Shown here piece by piece: positions 7,761 through 19,899 of a stretch of 64,000 nt of DNA. The notes below the pieces were generated by a model. That model was not told the DNA's origin and made no database searches. It was given only the letters and a program-made list of their open reading frames with translations. Each line of letters begins with the position of its first letter. Within the stretch, counting starts at the first letter, position 1. A program made the translations under genes and the position numbers. The DNA is taken from contig CAKTDF010000001.1 in assembly GCA_934541115.1 (NCBI GenBank), positions 124,001 through 188,000 of the forward strand, written 5' to 3'. Origin of the DNA: an uncultured Eubacteriales bacterium (GTDB taxonomy: Bacteria; Bacillota; Clostridia; Oscillospirales; Acutalibacteraceae).

Positions 7761-8345
7761 TTACTTATCGTAGGTTCTTATAATTCCCTCGGCAACCTCG
7801 CGACGCGAGAGGCGTGTGTCCATTGCCTGTTTTTCAATGTAATAATGCGCATCGCTTTCGCTCATTTTGAGGTTTTCAATCAGCAGCCACTTTGCACGGT
7901 TGACCGTTCTTATGTCTGCCATTTTTTCGCGCAGTGTGCGGTTTTTTTGCTCCATTTTTGCGAGCTTTGCGCTCAGCGCGGTCAAAAGCTTCAGCGCGCC
8001 GTAAAAGCTTTGTCTGCTGTTCGGTCTTGCAACGGTCAGCACTCCTGCGTCCTCAACGAGGTGGGTTATCCGCTCAAAATGCTCGCTTTTGACAACCAGC
8101 ATAATGCCCATGATCCCGTCCGAAAGGTCAAGCGCAAGCTGCGTTCCGAATTCATCCGAAAGGGGAGCGTTGATTATCACAATGTCCGCATACTGAGACA
8201 AAAGCAGCCTCCTTGCTTCTCCGGCGTTGTGCGCGTGAGAAACAAGCTCGTATTCATCGGCAGGGAGAAGACTTGAAAAATAATCACGAATTTTGTCGCC
8301 CGATGAGACAACAAGAACGCGATATTTATTTTTTCCTGTTGCCAT
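7761..8345 (-). CDS. ANTAR-domain RNA-binding response regulator (NitR/GlnR-like)
   Basis: A 194-residue protein with a degenerate receiver domain (residues 8-120, opening RVLVVSSGDKIRDYF) and a C-terminal ANTAR domain (about 130-190) with NRAKWLLIENLKMSESDAHYYIEKQAMDTRLSRREVAEGII. ANTAR proteins bind paired hexaloop RNA hairpins and prevent terminator formation. The canonical phospho-acceptor Asp of the receiver is not evident (VIINAPLSDE), so it may respond to a ligand or partner instead. I start at the ATG at 8345, 9 bases from AAAGGAG, rather than the TTG that abuts it. It follows glnA by about 60 bp, an arrangement known in Clostridium acetobutylicum. Likely targets are the terminator-bearing leaders of the two glutamine synthetase genes here (inference). 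Confidence 0.9.
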   Translation of the reverse strand: MATGKNKYRVLVVSSGDKIRDYFSSLLPADEYELVSHAHNAGEARRLLLSQYADIVIINAPLSDEFGTQLALDLSDGIMGIMLVVKSEHFERITHLVEDAGVLTVARPNSRQSFYGALKLLTALSAKLAKMEQKNRTLREKMADIRTVNRAKWLLIENLKMSESDAHYYIEKQAMDTRLSRREVAEGIIRTYDK

Positions 8346-8378
8346 CGGCTCCAACTCCTTTAATTTCTTTAACTGCCT

Positions 8379-8427
8379 GCTTATTTCGGAAGATATTCTC
8401 TCCTCAGCTTATTTCGGAAGATATTCT
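8379..8427. repeat. 28-bp-period duplication at the 3' end of glnA
   Basis: GCTTATTTCGGAAGATATTCT occurs at 8379-8399 and again at 8407-8427. The second copy encodes the last glnA codons and stop; the first is an out-of-gene repeat. A third partial unit gives the protein its YLPKEYLPK end. Confidence 0.8.
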
Positions 8428-9608
8428 TTCGGAAGATACTTTTGAATAAATTCGCTTTCTCTTGCGAGCTTTTTTGCCTCCTCAAGGCTCTGCGGAAGAG
8501 TCTCGAGCCTGTCCGTCACGCTTTTTGGCGCCGTGAAAAGATTTTCGTTGACTGACTCGGGCACAGAGAGCTTTTTTTCAATGCCTTCAAGTCCTGCATA
8601 AATGAGAAGCGCAAAAGCTATATACGGGTTTGCCATCGGGTCGGGAGAACGCAATTCAATGCGCTTGTATTCGCCCTTTGCTGCCGGAATGCGCACAAGC
8701 TGAGAGCGGTTCTCATGAGACCAGGTGACATATTTCGGCGCCTTTTTTTCTCCGAGGCGTTCATATGAGCTTTCGGTCGGATTGAGAAACGCCGTTATTT
8801 CGCGTATTCTTGCCATTATGCCCGCCATGAAAGCGGGAGTCGGATCCGAGCCGTTTTTGTCCTTGACGGAGATGTTGATGTGCATTCCGTTTCCGCTTTC
8901 GCCTTTGAGCGGCTTTGGCGAAAAATCGGCGTAAAGTCCGTTGTTAAGCGCTGCGGCTTTGACAACGGTAACGAAGTTCAGCGCGTTGTCTGCGGCACAG
9001 AGCGCGTCGCTGTATCGGAAGTCTATCTCATTTTGACCGGGACCCTCCTCGTGGTGGGAGCTTTCCGGCTTTATGCCCATATCGGCAAGAGTCAGGCAAA
9101 TTTCGCGGCGGATGTTTTCGCCCTTGTCGTCCGGCGCAACGTCCATGTAGCCGGCTTTATCAAACGGTATTTTGGTGCTTTCTCCGTTTTCGTCCGTTTT
9201 AAAAAGATAGAACTCAAATTCGGAACCGAAATATACGGTCAATCCGCGTTCACCGGCTTTGAAAACGGCATCTCTGAGAATTTTTCTCGGGTCAAGCTCA
9301 AACTCCGTTCCGTCCGGACGTCTGATTCCGCAAAGCATACGGACAACCTTTCCGCCTGCCGGTCTCCATGAGAGCACGTTGAACGTTGACGGAATGGGAA
9401 AAAGCAACAAATCTGATTTGACCACGCTGCCGAAACCGCGCACCGCCGAGGCGTCAAAAGAGATACCGTCTGAAAACGCGCGGTGCAGCTCCTCCGGCAT
9501 AATAGCAATGTTCTTCTGCCTGCCGAAAGCATCGCAGAACGCAAGGCGGACAAACTTGACGTCCTCCTGCTCCACAAAATCAAAAACATCTTCGGCTGTA
9601 AAAAGCAT
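8409..9608 (-). CDS. glnA: Glutamine synthetase, type I (short form)
   Basis: A 399-residue GSI, making glutamine from glutamate, ammonia and ATP. Beta-grasp and catalytic motifs are present: FVRLAFCDAFGRQKN, the metal-binding GSEFEFYLF, GPGQNEIDFRYSDAL, the NGMHINIS loop, and RSQLVRIPAAKG with RIELRSPDPMANPY. It is about 40 residues shorter than common GSI, and the adenylylation loop is absent: the expected NLYDLP region reads NLFTAPKSVTDRL without the Tyr, so no AMP modification is expected. The ATG follows GGAAAGGAGAAACTATA. It heads the glnA-ANTAR-pyrG operon and its 110-nt leader carries a strong terminator hairpin. A second, type III synthetase diverges from it. Confidence 0.96.
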   Translation of the reverse strand: MLFTAEDVFDFVEQEDVKFVRLAFCDAFGRQKNIAIMPEELHRAFSDGISFDASAVRGFGSVVKSDLLLFPIPSTFNVLSWRPAGGKVVRMLCGIRRPDGTEFELDPRKILRDAVFKAGERGLTVYFGSEFEFYLFKTDENGESTKIPFDKAGYMDVAPDDKGENIRREICLTLADMGIKPESSHHEEGPGQNEIDFRYSDALCAADNALNFVTVVKAAALNNGLYADFSPKPLKGESGNGMHINISVKDKNGSDPTPAFMAGIMARIREITAFLNPTESSYERLGEKKAPKYVTWSHENRSQLVRIPAAKGEYKRIELRSPDPMANPYIAFALLIYAGLEGIEKKLSVPESVNENLFTAPKSVTDRLETLPQSLEEAKKLARESEFIQKYLPKEYLPK

Positions 9609-9662
9609 TATAGTTTCTCCTTTCCGGGTCTGCGGGGTAAAAATAAAAAAACCGCGGACAAT

Positions 9663-9714
9663 AAAAAAGGGGACGTTTACCGGCGGGGCTCCTCGCCCGC
9701 ACCAGTAAACGTCC
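9663..9714 (-). terminator. Leader terminator/attenuator of glnA
   Basis: Directly behind the promoter, GGACGTTTAC pairs with GTAAACGTCC and inside it GCGGGC pairs with GCCCCGC, followed by CCTTTTTTA. It begins about 10 nt into the transcript and would stop transcription before glnA unless bypassed. Confidence 0.8.
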
Positions 9715-9730
9715 TCGTCTACGGATTTTC

Positions 9731-9759
9731 ATTATACTTTATTCCGTTTTTTTTGTCAA
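9731..9759 (-). promoter_or_regulatory. glnA promoter
   Basis: Perfect TTGACA, 17 bp, TATAAT on the minus strand; predicted start near 9724, about 115 nt ahead of the glnA ATG. Confidence 0.9.
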
Positions 9760-9900
9760 CCGCTTTCAGCCAAAAATGACCGCACAAAAAGAAAGCGCCG
9801 TGCAAGGCTGTTTTTGTGACTTTTTCATAACACAAAGCTTTTGAATAATATATTGTTGATACGGCAAAAAACTTTTTTTCAAAAAAATTTTGAAAAACGC

Positions 9901-9929
9901 TTGACAAAGCCAAAACACGGTGATAGAAT
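9901..9929 (+). promoter_or_regulatory. GSIII (glnN) promoter
   Basis: TTGACA, 17 bp, TAGAAT. The predicted start near 9936 gives a leader of about 240 nt before the GSIII start codon. Confidence 0.85.
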
Positions 9930-9941
9930 ACGGGACATAAA

Positions 9942-9994
9942 GCGACAAGGAAGCCGCGGACAAAGGGAACTTTGTCTGCGGTTCTGCTTTTTTT
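9942..9994 (+). terminator. First leader terminator of GSIII
   Basis: A 14-bp stem (9952-9965 with 9970-9983, GGAA loop) followed by seven T. An alternative small hairpin GCGAC-AAGGAA-GCCGC (one A-C mismatch) overlaps its 5' arm; the hexaloop has A at position 1 and G at position 4, as ANTAR targets do. Confidence 0.75.
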
Positions 9995-10057
9995 GAGAAT
10001 CAGAGGTTGGATAAGGGGACGTTTAAGCATATGTTCAGTTCATCTGCTGCACCGTCC

Positions 10058-10085
10058 GATATCTGATATCTGATATCTGATATCC
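10058..10085. repeat. Tandem 7-bp repeat GATATCT x4
   Basis: Three perfect GATATCT units and a fourth GATATCC, in the GSIII leader between the two terminators. The unit is self-complementary enough to form short hairpins. Confidence 0.9.
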
Positions 10086-10097
10086 GGTTTATTATGC

Positions 10098-10146
10098 AAG
10101 CGACAAAGGCGTCGTGCAGGAATGCAGGTGCCTCTGTCGCTTTTTT
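10098..10146 (+). terminator. Second leader terminator of GSIII
   Basis: AAGCGACAAAGGC pairs with GCCTCTGTCGCTT (one mismatch), with an inner TGCA-GGAA-TGCA hairpin, then six T, ending 28 bp before the start codon. A competing hairpin GCGAC-AAAGGC-GTCGT (10100-10115) occupies the 5' arm and has the A1/G4 hexaloop of ANTAR antiterminators. Confidence 0.8.
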
Positions 10147-10174
10147 ACTATTTCTTTGAAAGGAAGTTTAATCA

Positions 10175-12265
<2,091 letters not shown>

Positions 12266-12289
12266 TAATGAAAGGCAGGTAACACCTCT

Positions 12290-13870
12290 ATGTGTTCAAT
12301 TATGGGTTATTGCGGCGAATCGCTGCCGCTTGAAGAATTTGAAAAAGGCTTTGAAAAAACAAAGTCAAGAGGTCCCGATATGTCGCGCGTTATTGACACG
12401 GGCAAGGGCTTTCTCGGTTTTCACCGCCTTTCGATCATGGGCATTGACGAGAGCGGAATGCAGCCGTTTGAACGAAACGGAAGCTTTGTTGTCTGCAACG
12501 GCGAGCTTTACGGCTTCAGAAAGATGAAAGAGGAGCTTGAGAAAAAGGGCTATACCTTCAAAAGCGAATCCGACTGCGAGTTGTTGCTGCCGCTTTATGA
12601 GGAATACGGAGTCGATATGTTCTCAAAACTTGACGCCGAGTTTGCACTCATCATTTATGACGGAAAAACGGGAGAATATATTGCAGCGCGTGACCCGATA
12701 GGCATAAGACCGCTTTTTTACGGTCTTGACAAGGAGGGAAAAATGCTCTTTGCCAGCGAGGCAAAGAACCTTGTCGGTCTGGCAGAAGAGGTTATGCCGT
12801 TCCCTCCGGGACATTACTATAAGGACGGAAAATTTACCTGCTATTGCGATATCAGCGTACCGCAGAAAATCATTCACGATGACGTTGAGACCGCCTGCAA
12901 GGTTATACGCGAAAAGCTCATTGCCGGGATTGAAAAGCGCCTTGATTCAGACGTTCCCGTTGGTTTTCTGCTTTCGGGCGGCTTGGATTCCTCACTGGTT
13001 TGCAGCGTTGCCGCAAAGCTTTCAAAGGAAAAGATCAAAACCTTTGCAATCGGTATGAGCACCGACGCGATCGACCTAAAATATGCAAAGGAGGTTGCCG
13101 AATACATAGGCGCCGACCACACCGAGGTCATCATAACAGAGGACGATGTTATTGCGGCTCTGCCAAAGGTTGTTGCCCTGCTCGGAACATATGACATCAC
13201 GACTATCCGCGCGTCTATCGGTATGTATCTTGTTTGCAAGTACATTCACGAAAACACCGATCTGAGGGTGCTCCTCACCGGCGAGGTTTCGGACGAGCTG
13301 TTCGGATATAAGTACACCGATTTTGCACCGTCGGCAGAGGAATTTCAAAAAGAGGCGCAAAAGAGGGTTCATGAGCTTTATATGTATGACGTTCTGCGTG
13401 CGGATCGCTGCATTTCAGTCAACTCTCTTGAGGCGAGAGTACCTTTCGGCGACCTTGATTTTGTCAAATACATTATGGCTCTTGATCCGGAAATCAAGAT
13501 GAATAAGTATAACAAGGGCAAGTATCTGCTGCGCCACGCCTTTGAGGGCGATTGGCTCCCGTATGACATTCTCATGCGTGAAAAGGCTGCATTTTCAGAC
13601 GCCGTCGGACACTCAATGGTTGACGACCTCAAGGCCTTTGCCGAAAAAACATACAGCGATGTCGAATTTGAAAGCCAAAGGGAAAAATACTCCTTTGCCG
13701 CTCCGTTCACAAAGGAATCACTTCTTTACCGCGAGCTTTTTGAAAAGTATTATCCCGGCCAGGCGAGAATGGTTAAGGACTTCTGGATGCCCAACAAGAA
13801 CTGGGAGGGCTGCAACGTCAACGACCCGTCCGCCAGAGTGCTTTCAAACTACGGCGACAGCGGAAAGTAA
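12290..13870 (+). CDS. asnB: Asparagine synthase (glutamine-hydrolysing)
   Basis: A 526-residue AsnB. The N-terminal class II amidotransferase domain has the catalytic Cys2 (MCSIMGYCG), the glutamine-binding RLSIMG and NGELYGF motifs; the C-terminal synthetase domain has the PP-loop SGGLDSSLV (about residue 231), followed by LTGEVSDELFGYKY. It converts aspartate, glutamine and ATP to asparagine. It is the second gene of the GSIII transcript and is followed by a strong terminator. Confidence 0.96.
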   Translation: MCSIMGYCGESLPLEEFEKGFEKTKSRGPDMSRVIDTGKGFLGFHRLSIMGIDESGMQPFERNGSFVVCNGELYGFRKMKEELEKKGYTFKSESDCELLLPLYEEYGVDMFSKLDAEFALIIYDGKTGEYIAARDPIGIRPLFYGLDKEGKMLFASEAKNLVGLAEEVMPFPPGHYYKDGKFTCYCDISVPQKIIHDDVETACKVIREKLIAGIEKRLDSDVPVGFLLSGGLDSSLVCSVAAKLSKEKIKTFAIGMSTDAIDLKYAKEVAEYIGADHTEVIITEDDVIAALPKVVALLGTYDITTIRASIGMYLVCKYIHENTDLRVLLTGEVSDELFGYKYTDFAPSAEEFQKEAQKRVHELYMYDVLRADRCISVNSLEARVPFGDLDFVKYIMALDPEIKMNKYNKGKYLLRHAFEGDWLPYDILMREKAAFSDAVGHSMVDDLKAFAEKTYSDVEFESQREKYSFAAPFTKESLLYRELFEKYYPGQARMVKDFWMPNKNWEGCNVNDPSARVLSNYGDSGK

Positions 13871-13941
13871 GGCATTGTTTCAAAGAAAAGTTGTTAATAT
13901 ATTAAAAAACGGACTGTCGCGTTCAGCATAGTTCAAAAAGT

Positions 13942-14003
13942 AAAAGACTGTATTTCACGAAGCTCACCAATCGGAGCGTCATATGAAATTCAGTCTTTTT
14001 CTT
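13942..14003 (+). terminator. Terminator behind asnB
   Basis: AAAAGACTGTATTTCA pairs with TGAAATTCAGTCTTTTT across an inner 27-nt region with its own small hairpin. Confidence 0.8.
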
Positions 14004-14052
14004 CATTCTCCTGTTTTTTTTCAATATAATTTCTGCAAAGTTTCGTCATTTG

Positions 14053-14081
14053 TTGACAGCAACCGGCGTTTGTGATAATAT
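14053..14081 (+). promoter_or_regulatory. Promoter of the P-type ATPase gene
   Basis: TTGACA, 17 bp, TAATAT. It implies a leader of about 300 nt (14088-14386) with GAGGT/ACCTC and GAACG/CGTTC hairpins near the start codon; I cannot assign that leader to a known riboswitch. Confidence 0.75.
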
Positions 14082-14386
14082 TCTCCAGTGAATGGGACTT
14101 TTGGATTTTTTGTATACTATATTTAGATGTCAGATGTTAGACGGTGTGACGGGAACGTTACGGCTTCAAAATGTCTGTTGTCAGAAATCTAATATATTAA
14201 AGGTCAAAGGTCTTTTTTAACAGGTTTGCGGCGCTTTGAAACTGCGGCATAGGCTGACATTGAGGTTTAATTGAGCTTTTTTGCTACCATACTTTAATGA
14301 AGGCTCCTGCCGGAGGTCTTTTCACCTCTGCGCCGTTGCCACCCATGCTGAACGTTAATTCGTTCAAGGAAAGGAATTGAAAAAAC

Positions 14387-17125
<2,739 letters not shown>

Positions 17126-17263
17126 TTTTTAGCTTTTAAAAGAGCACGGTTTCATTGCGGTTAAAAATATCTGTATATTTGCGGTATTGGCTGTTAAGCG
17201 GCGCTCTTATGAAAACAATGGGCTTTCTGTCAACAGACGGACCAAAAGTTAAAAGAAAATGCA

Positions 17264-17298
17264 CAAGCAGTCGCCATCGGGCGGCTGCTTGGTTGTTT
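17264..17298 (+). terminator. Terminator behind the P-type ATPase
   Basis: CAAGCAGTCGCC pairs with GGCGGCTGCTTG around a short loop; the T-tract is weak (GGTTGTTT). A further inverted pair AAGAGC...GCTCTT lies upstream at about 17140-17209. Confidence 0.65.
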
Positions 17299-17330
17299 AA
17301 TTGAACATATATAAGATACGGTTTCTGAAC

Positions 17331-17359
17331 TTGTGTTCGGGCGGCAAATATGATATCAT
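17331..17359 (+). promoter_or_regulatory. Possible promoter of the GH110-like gene
   Basis: TTGTGT, 17 bp, TATCAT; weak -35 match. It lies 80 bp upstream of the start codon. Confidence 0.45.
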
Positions 17360-17439
17360 AAGCTGAGAAGAATCGAACTCAATGCGGTTTTTTAAGGCAA
17401 AATGTGATTTGCAATACATCTATCTTGCGGAGGAATAAC

Positions 17440-19071
17440 ATGAAAACCATTTTTGCCCGTGATTATAATATTGCTCCAAATACGGACATTACACAGGCGC
17501 TTGCACGCCTCCTCGGCGACATTGAGCATATTGAAGAAGAAAAAAACGTCATTTTTGAAAAGGGCACTTATTACATAGACGGTACAAAATGTAAAGAGCA
17601 TATGCTCTATATTACCAACACTGTTGGAGACAGGGAGTTTTCTGAGGGTGAAACACCTCATTTGAATGCAGTGCCTTTCGGCTTTTTCGGCATAAAAAAT
17701 CTTCGATTCGACGGAGGCGGCAGCACTTTTGTCATTGACGGAAAGGTGACTAACGCAGCACTTGAAAACTGCGAAAATATTATTCTTGAAAATTTTGAAC
17801 TTCGTCACGCTCACCCTGATATGCATGAGCTGAAAGTTATAAGGAAGTCGCTGTTTTCCGTAACGTTTGAGCTTGACCGCGATACCCTTTATGAATTTGA
17901 GGACGGAAAGGTATATTTTTACGGCAACGGTTACCGCGTCAGAGCCGACAAAGACGCGCGAACCGCAAGCTGGATAGGTCTTGTTCGTGAGGAAAGCCCG
18001 GAAAAAATCGTCCGCGTCCGGCATCCGCTGTTTACCGCTCTTAAAATCTGTGAGGAAGGCGAGAGAAAAATTCGCGTCAGCTATCCGAATACGTCCCGAT
18101 TCAAGGTCGGAGATTGCTTTTACGTTTATGATGTCAGGCGGCAGTACGCAGGCATTTTTGTGAACAAAAGCAGGAATGTTTGTCTCAAAAATATTAAGCA
18201 GCGGTTCAATTATTCGCTTGCACTTGTTGCACAGGATTCAGAGAATATTATACTTGACGGTGCCGACTTTGCGCCGGAAAATGACTCTGCCAGGAAGATG
18301 GCTTCTGTTGCGGATTTTATTCAGCTTTGTATGTGCCGCGGAAAAATGGTTGTTAAAAACTGCAATTTTGACGGTGCGGGCGACGACCTGCTCAATGTTC
18401 ACGGCGTTCACTTCAAAGTAACAGATATCGGGGAGAGCGAGCTTATTGTCAGATTTATGCATCCGCAGACGCACGGGTTCAATCCGCTCAGATGCGCAGA
18501 CACAATTGCATATATCAATGCGGACACGCTGCTTGAAGAAGGCAGCGCAATCATTGAAAGCTCAGAGCTAATAAATGAAAATGAGATTCGCCTTTCCGTG
18601 AGTGATACGTCAAACGCTGCTTTGGGCTGCGTGATTGAAGACGTGAGCGCTTGTCCCGAGCTTGAATTTGTGGACAATACATCAACAAGAATTATCACAA
18701 GGGGGCTGCTTATTACAACAAGGGGAAAGGTCACGATTGAAAACAATCACTTTAAAAGCACTTCAATGAGCGGAATCCTGCTTTCGGATGACGCGAAAAA
18801 TTGGTATGAAAGCGGAATGTGCCGCGATGTTACAGTCAAAAACAACACCTTTGATTTTTGCGGACAAACCCCGATACTCATAAAACCGGAAAACAGCAGA
18901 TATGAAAGAGCGGTACACAAAAATGTTGCGATAATCGGTAACACTTTCAGTTTCTACAGCGGCATATGCATAAGCGCCAAGGCAACCGACAATCTTATGA
19001 TTGCGGATAACCGCTTTGAATGCGGAAAAAAATATAAATTCAGCGACTGCAAAAACGTCTCGGCAGAATAA
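17440..19071 (+). CDS. Right-handed beta-helix protein, GH110-like (alpha-1,3-galactosidase type)
   Basis: A 543-residue protein built of parallel beta-helix coils (repeated N/D-x-x-I/V/F patterns such as NIILENFELRHAH, MVVKNCNFDG, VTIENNHFKS). The segment ADFIQLCMCRG followed by CNFDGAGDDLLNVHG matches the catalytic region of GH110 alpha-galactosidases, where the paired Asp residues of GDDxLNVHG are catalytic in characterised enzymes; here they lie near residue 312. Those enzymes remove terminal alpha-1,3-galactose (blood group B). No signal peptide is present, so it should act inside the cell on imported glycans, which is odd for the family. The ATG at 17440 follows GGAGGAATAAC. No sugar transporter lies beside it. 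The fold assignment is firm, the substrate is not. Confidence 0.75.
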   Translation: MKTIFARDYNIAPNTDITQALARLLGDIEHIEEEKNVIFEKGTYYIDGTKCKEHMLYITNTVGDREFSEGETPHLNAVPFGFFGIKNLRFDGGGSTFVIDGKVTNAALENCENIILENFELRHAHPDMHELKVIRKSLFSVTFELDRDTLYEFEDGKVYFYGNGYRVRADKDARTASWIGLVREESPEKIVRVRHPLFTALKICEEGERKIRVSYPNTSRFKVGDCFYVYDVRRQYAGIFVNKSRNVCLKNIKQRFNYSLALVAQDSENIILDGADFAPENDSARKMASVADFIQLCMCRGKMVVKNCNFDGAGDDLLNVHGVHFKVTDIGESELIVRFMHPQTHGFNPLRCADTIAYINADTLLEEGSAIIESSELINENEIRLSVSDTSNAALGCVIEDVSACPELEFVDNTSTRIITRGLLITTRGKVTIENNHFKSTSMSGILLSDDAKNWYESGMCRDVTVKNNTFDFCGQTPILIKPENSRYERAVHKNVAIIGNTFSFYSGICISAKATDNLMIADNRFECGKKYKFSDCKNVSAE

Positions 19072-19190
19072 AACCGCGCACTGCGCAGATATTATTTTTA
19101 CTTTCATTCGTGCGAAAAAGCGCAGTTGACCTTGTTTTAATATATGCCGAGGAGAATTTTTGTATAATTCATTAGGAAGGTATGAGATTT

Positions 19191-19472
19191 ATGTACAAAC
19201 CGAACCCGATAGATACAAGCGGCGTTGTGCTGCCTGAGGAACTGCTTGTTCTGACAGAGAAGATAGCCGAGAATGTTCATGAAAATTGGTCGGCAGGAAG
19301 AATACTTGACGGGTGGAGATACGGCGAAAAAAGAGACGATGTAAAAAAGACGACACCCTGTCTTGTGCCGTATTCCGCGCTGAGTGAAGAGGAAAAGGCT
19401 TTTGACAGAAATACTGCTCTTGAAACCTTAAAACTCATAGTGACCTTGGGGTACGATATCAGCAAAAAATAA
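19191..19472 (+). CDS. RyR (ryanodine receptor-like) domain protein
   Basis: A 93-residue protein that is a single RyR domain: YKPNPIDTSGVVLPEEL, then LTEKIAENVHENWSAGRI, GWRYGEKRDDVKKTTPCLVPY, and SEEEKAFDRNTALETLKLI with a final LGYDI. The same unit is repeated in animal ryanodine receptors; the role of free bacterial copies is unknown, though a ligand- or nucleotide-binding role has been suggested. No signal or membrane segment. The ATG at 19191 has GAAGG at good distance, the one nine bases earlier does not. A TATAAT lies at 19163-19168 without a clear -35. Two terminators follow, so it is a single-gene unit. Confidence 0.9.
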   Translation: MYKPNPIDTSGVVLPEELLVLTEKIAENVHENWSAGRILDGWRYGEKRDDVKKTTPCLVPYSALSEEEKAFDRNTALETLKLIVTLGYDISKK

Positions 19473-19473
19473 G

Positions 19474-19497
19474 CGGGCTGTCTTCAGCCCATGTTTT
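19474..19497 (+). terminator. Terminator behind the RyR gene
   Basis: GGGCTG-TCTT-CAGCCC then ATGTTTT, starting just behind the stop codon. Confidence 0.7.
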
Positions 19498-19504
19498 GAA
19501 AGCA

Positions 19505-19549
19505 AGGAGACCGAAATGACATTATTGGCGTTTCGGTCTTTCCTTTTTT
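19505..19549 (+). terminator. Second terminator behind the RyR gene
   Basis: AGACCGAAA pairs with TTTCGGTCT, extended by AAGG/CCTT, followed by TTTTTT. Confidence 0.75.
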
Positions 19550-19668
19550 GAATCGGGTCTTTCTCACCGCCCATGCAACCGGGACATATACTGTACTGAA
19601 TAATACCAGTCGCCGAACCCTGAACACATTGAGTTTGACGGACGGCGACCGCGGCGAGGTGAAATCTT

Positions 19669-19899
19669 GTGAATTATATTTATATAAAATTTTCAAACCA
19701 GACCCAAGGAGAGCGGGCACGTTTTGTACTCAAAAGGAACGGAATAGGCTCAAGACTCAAGCGTAATCCGAACCCAAATCATAAAGAAGGCTGCAATTAT
19801 GCCCTTTTTGTTGTCGGCGATATTTTTAGAGCCTTTGAAATTATCTCGGATAATCATATTCAAAATATGGGAATCGAAAGGTACGGTGACGGCAGGTGA
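19669..19899 (+). CDS. DUF3343 (putative Se/S carrier-like) protein
   Basis: A 76-residue protein with the DUF3343 pattern: an opening beta strand YIYIKFSNQTQGERARFVLKRNGI, a conserved Arg-rich turn, then GCNYALFVVGD. The family is annotated as putative selenium or sulfur carrier because it sits beside selenium or cysteine-sulfur genes; the activity is unproven. One Cys (EGCNYA) is present. It starts at GTG behind AGGTGAAATCTT and its stop overlaps the next start in GTGA, so it is translationally coupled to the class V aminotransferase, which supports a sulfur/selenium partnership. Confidence 0.8.
   Translation: MNYIYIKFSNQTQGERARFVLKRNGIGSRLKRNPNPNHKEGCNYALFVVGDIFRAFEIISDNHIQNMGIERYGDGR

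Noticed and set aside
9663..9714. ANTAR double hairpin in the glnA leader
   Set aside because: The terminator is clear, but I find no hexaloop with A1/G4 on a stable stem and little room for a first hairpin before it.
10058..10085. Short CRISPR-like array
   Set aside because: The units are 7 bp, contiguous and without spacers; it is a simple tandem repeat.
14200..14386. yybP-ykoY (Mn2+) riboswitch ahead of the P-type ATPase
   Set aside because: TTTGCTACCA resembles one half of the motif, but no GGGGAGTAG half is present upstream and the order of stems does not fit.
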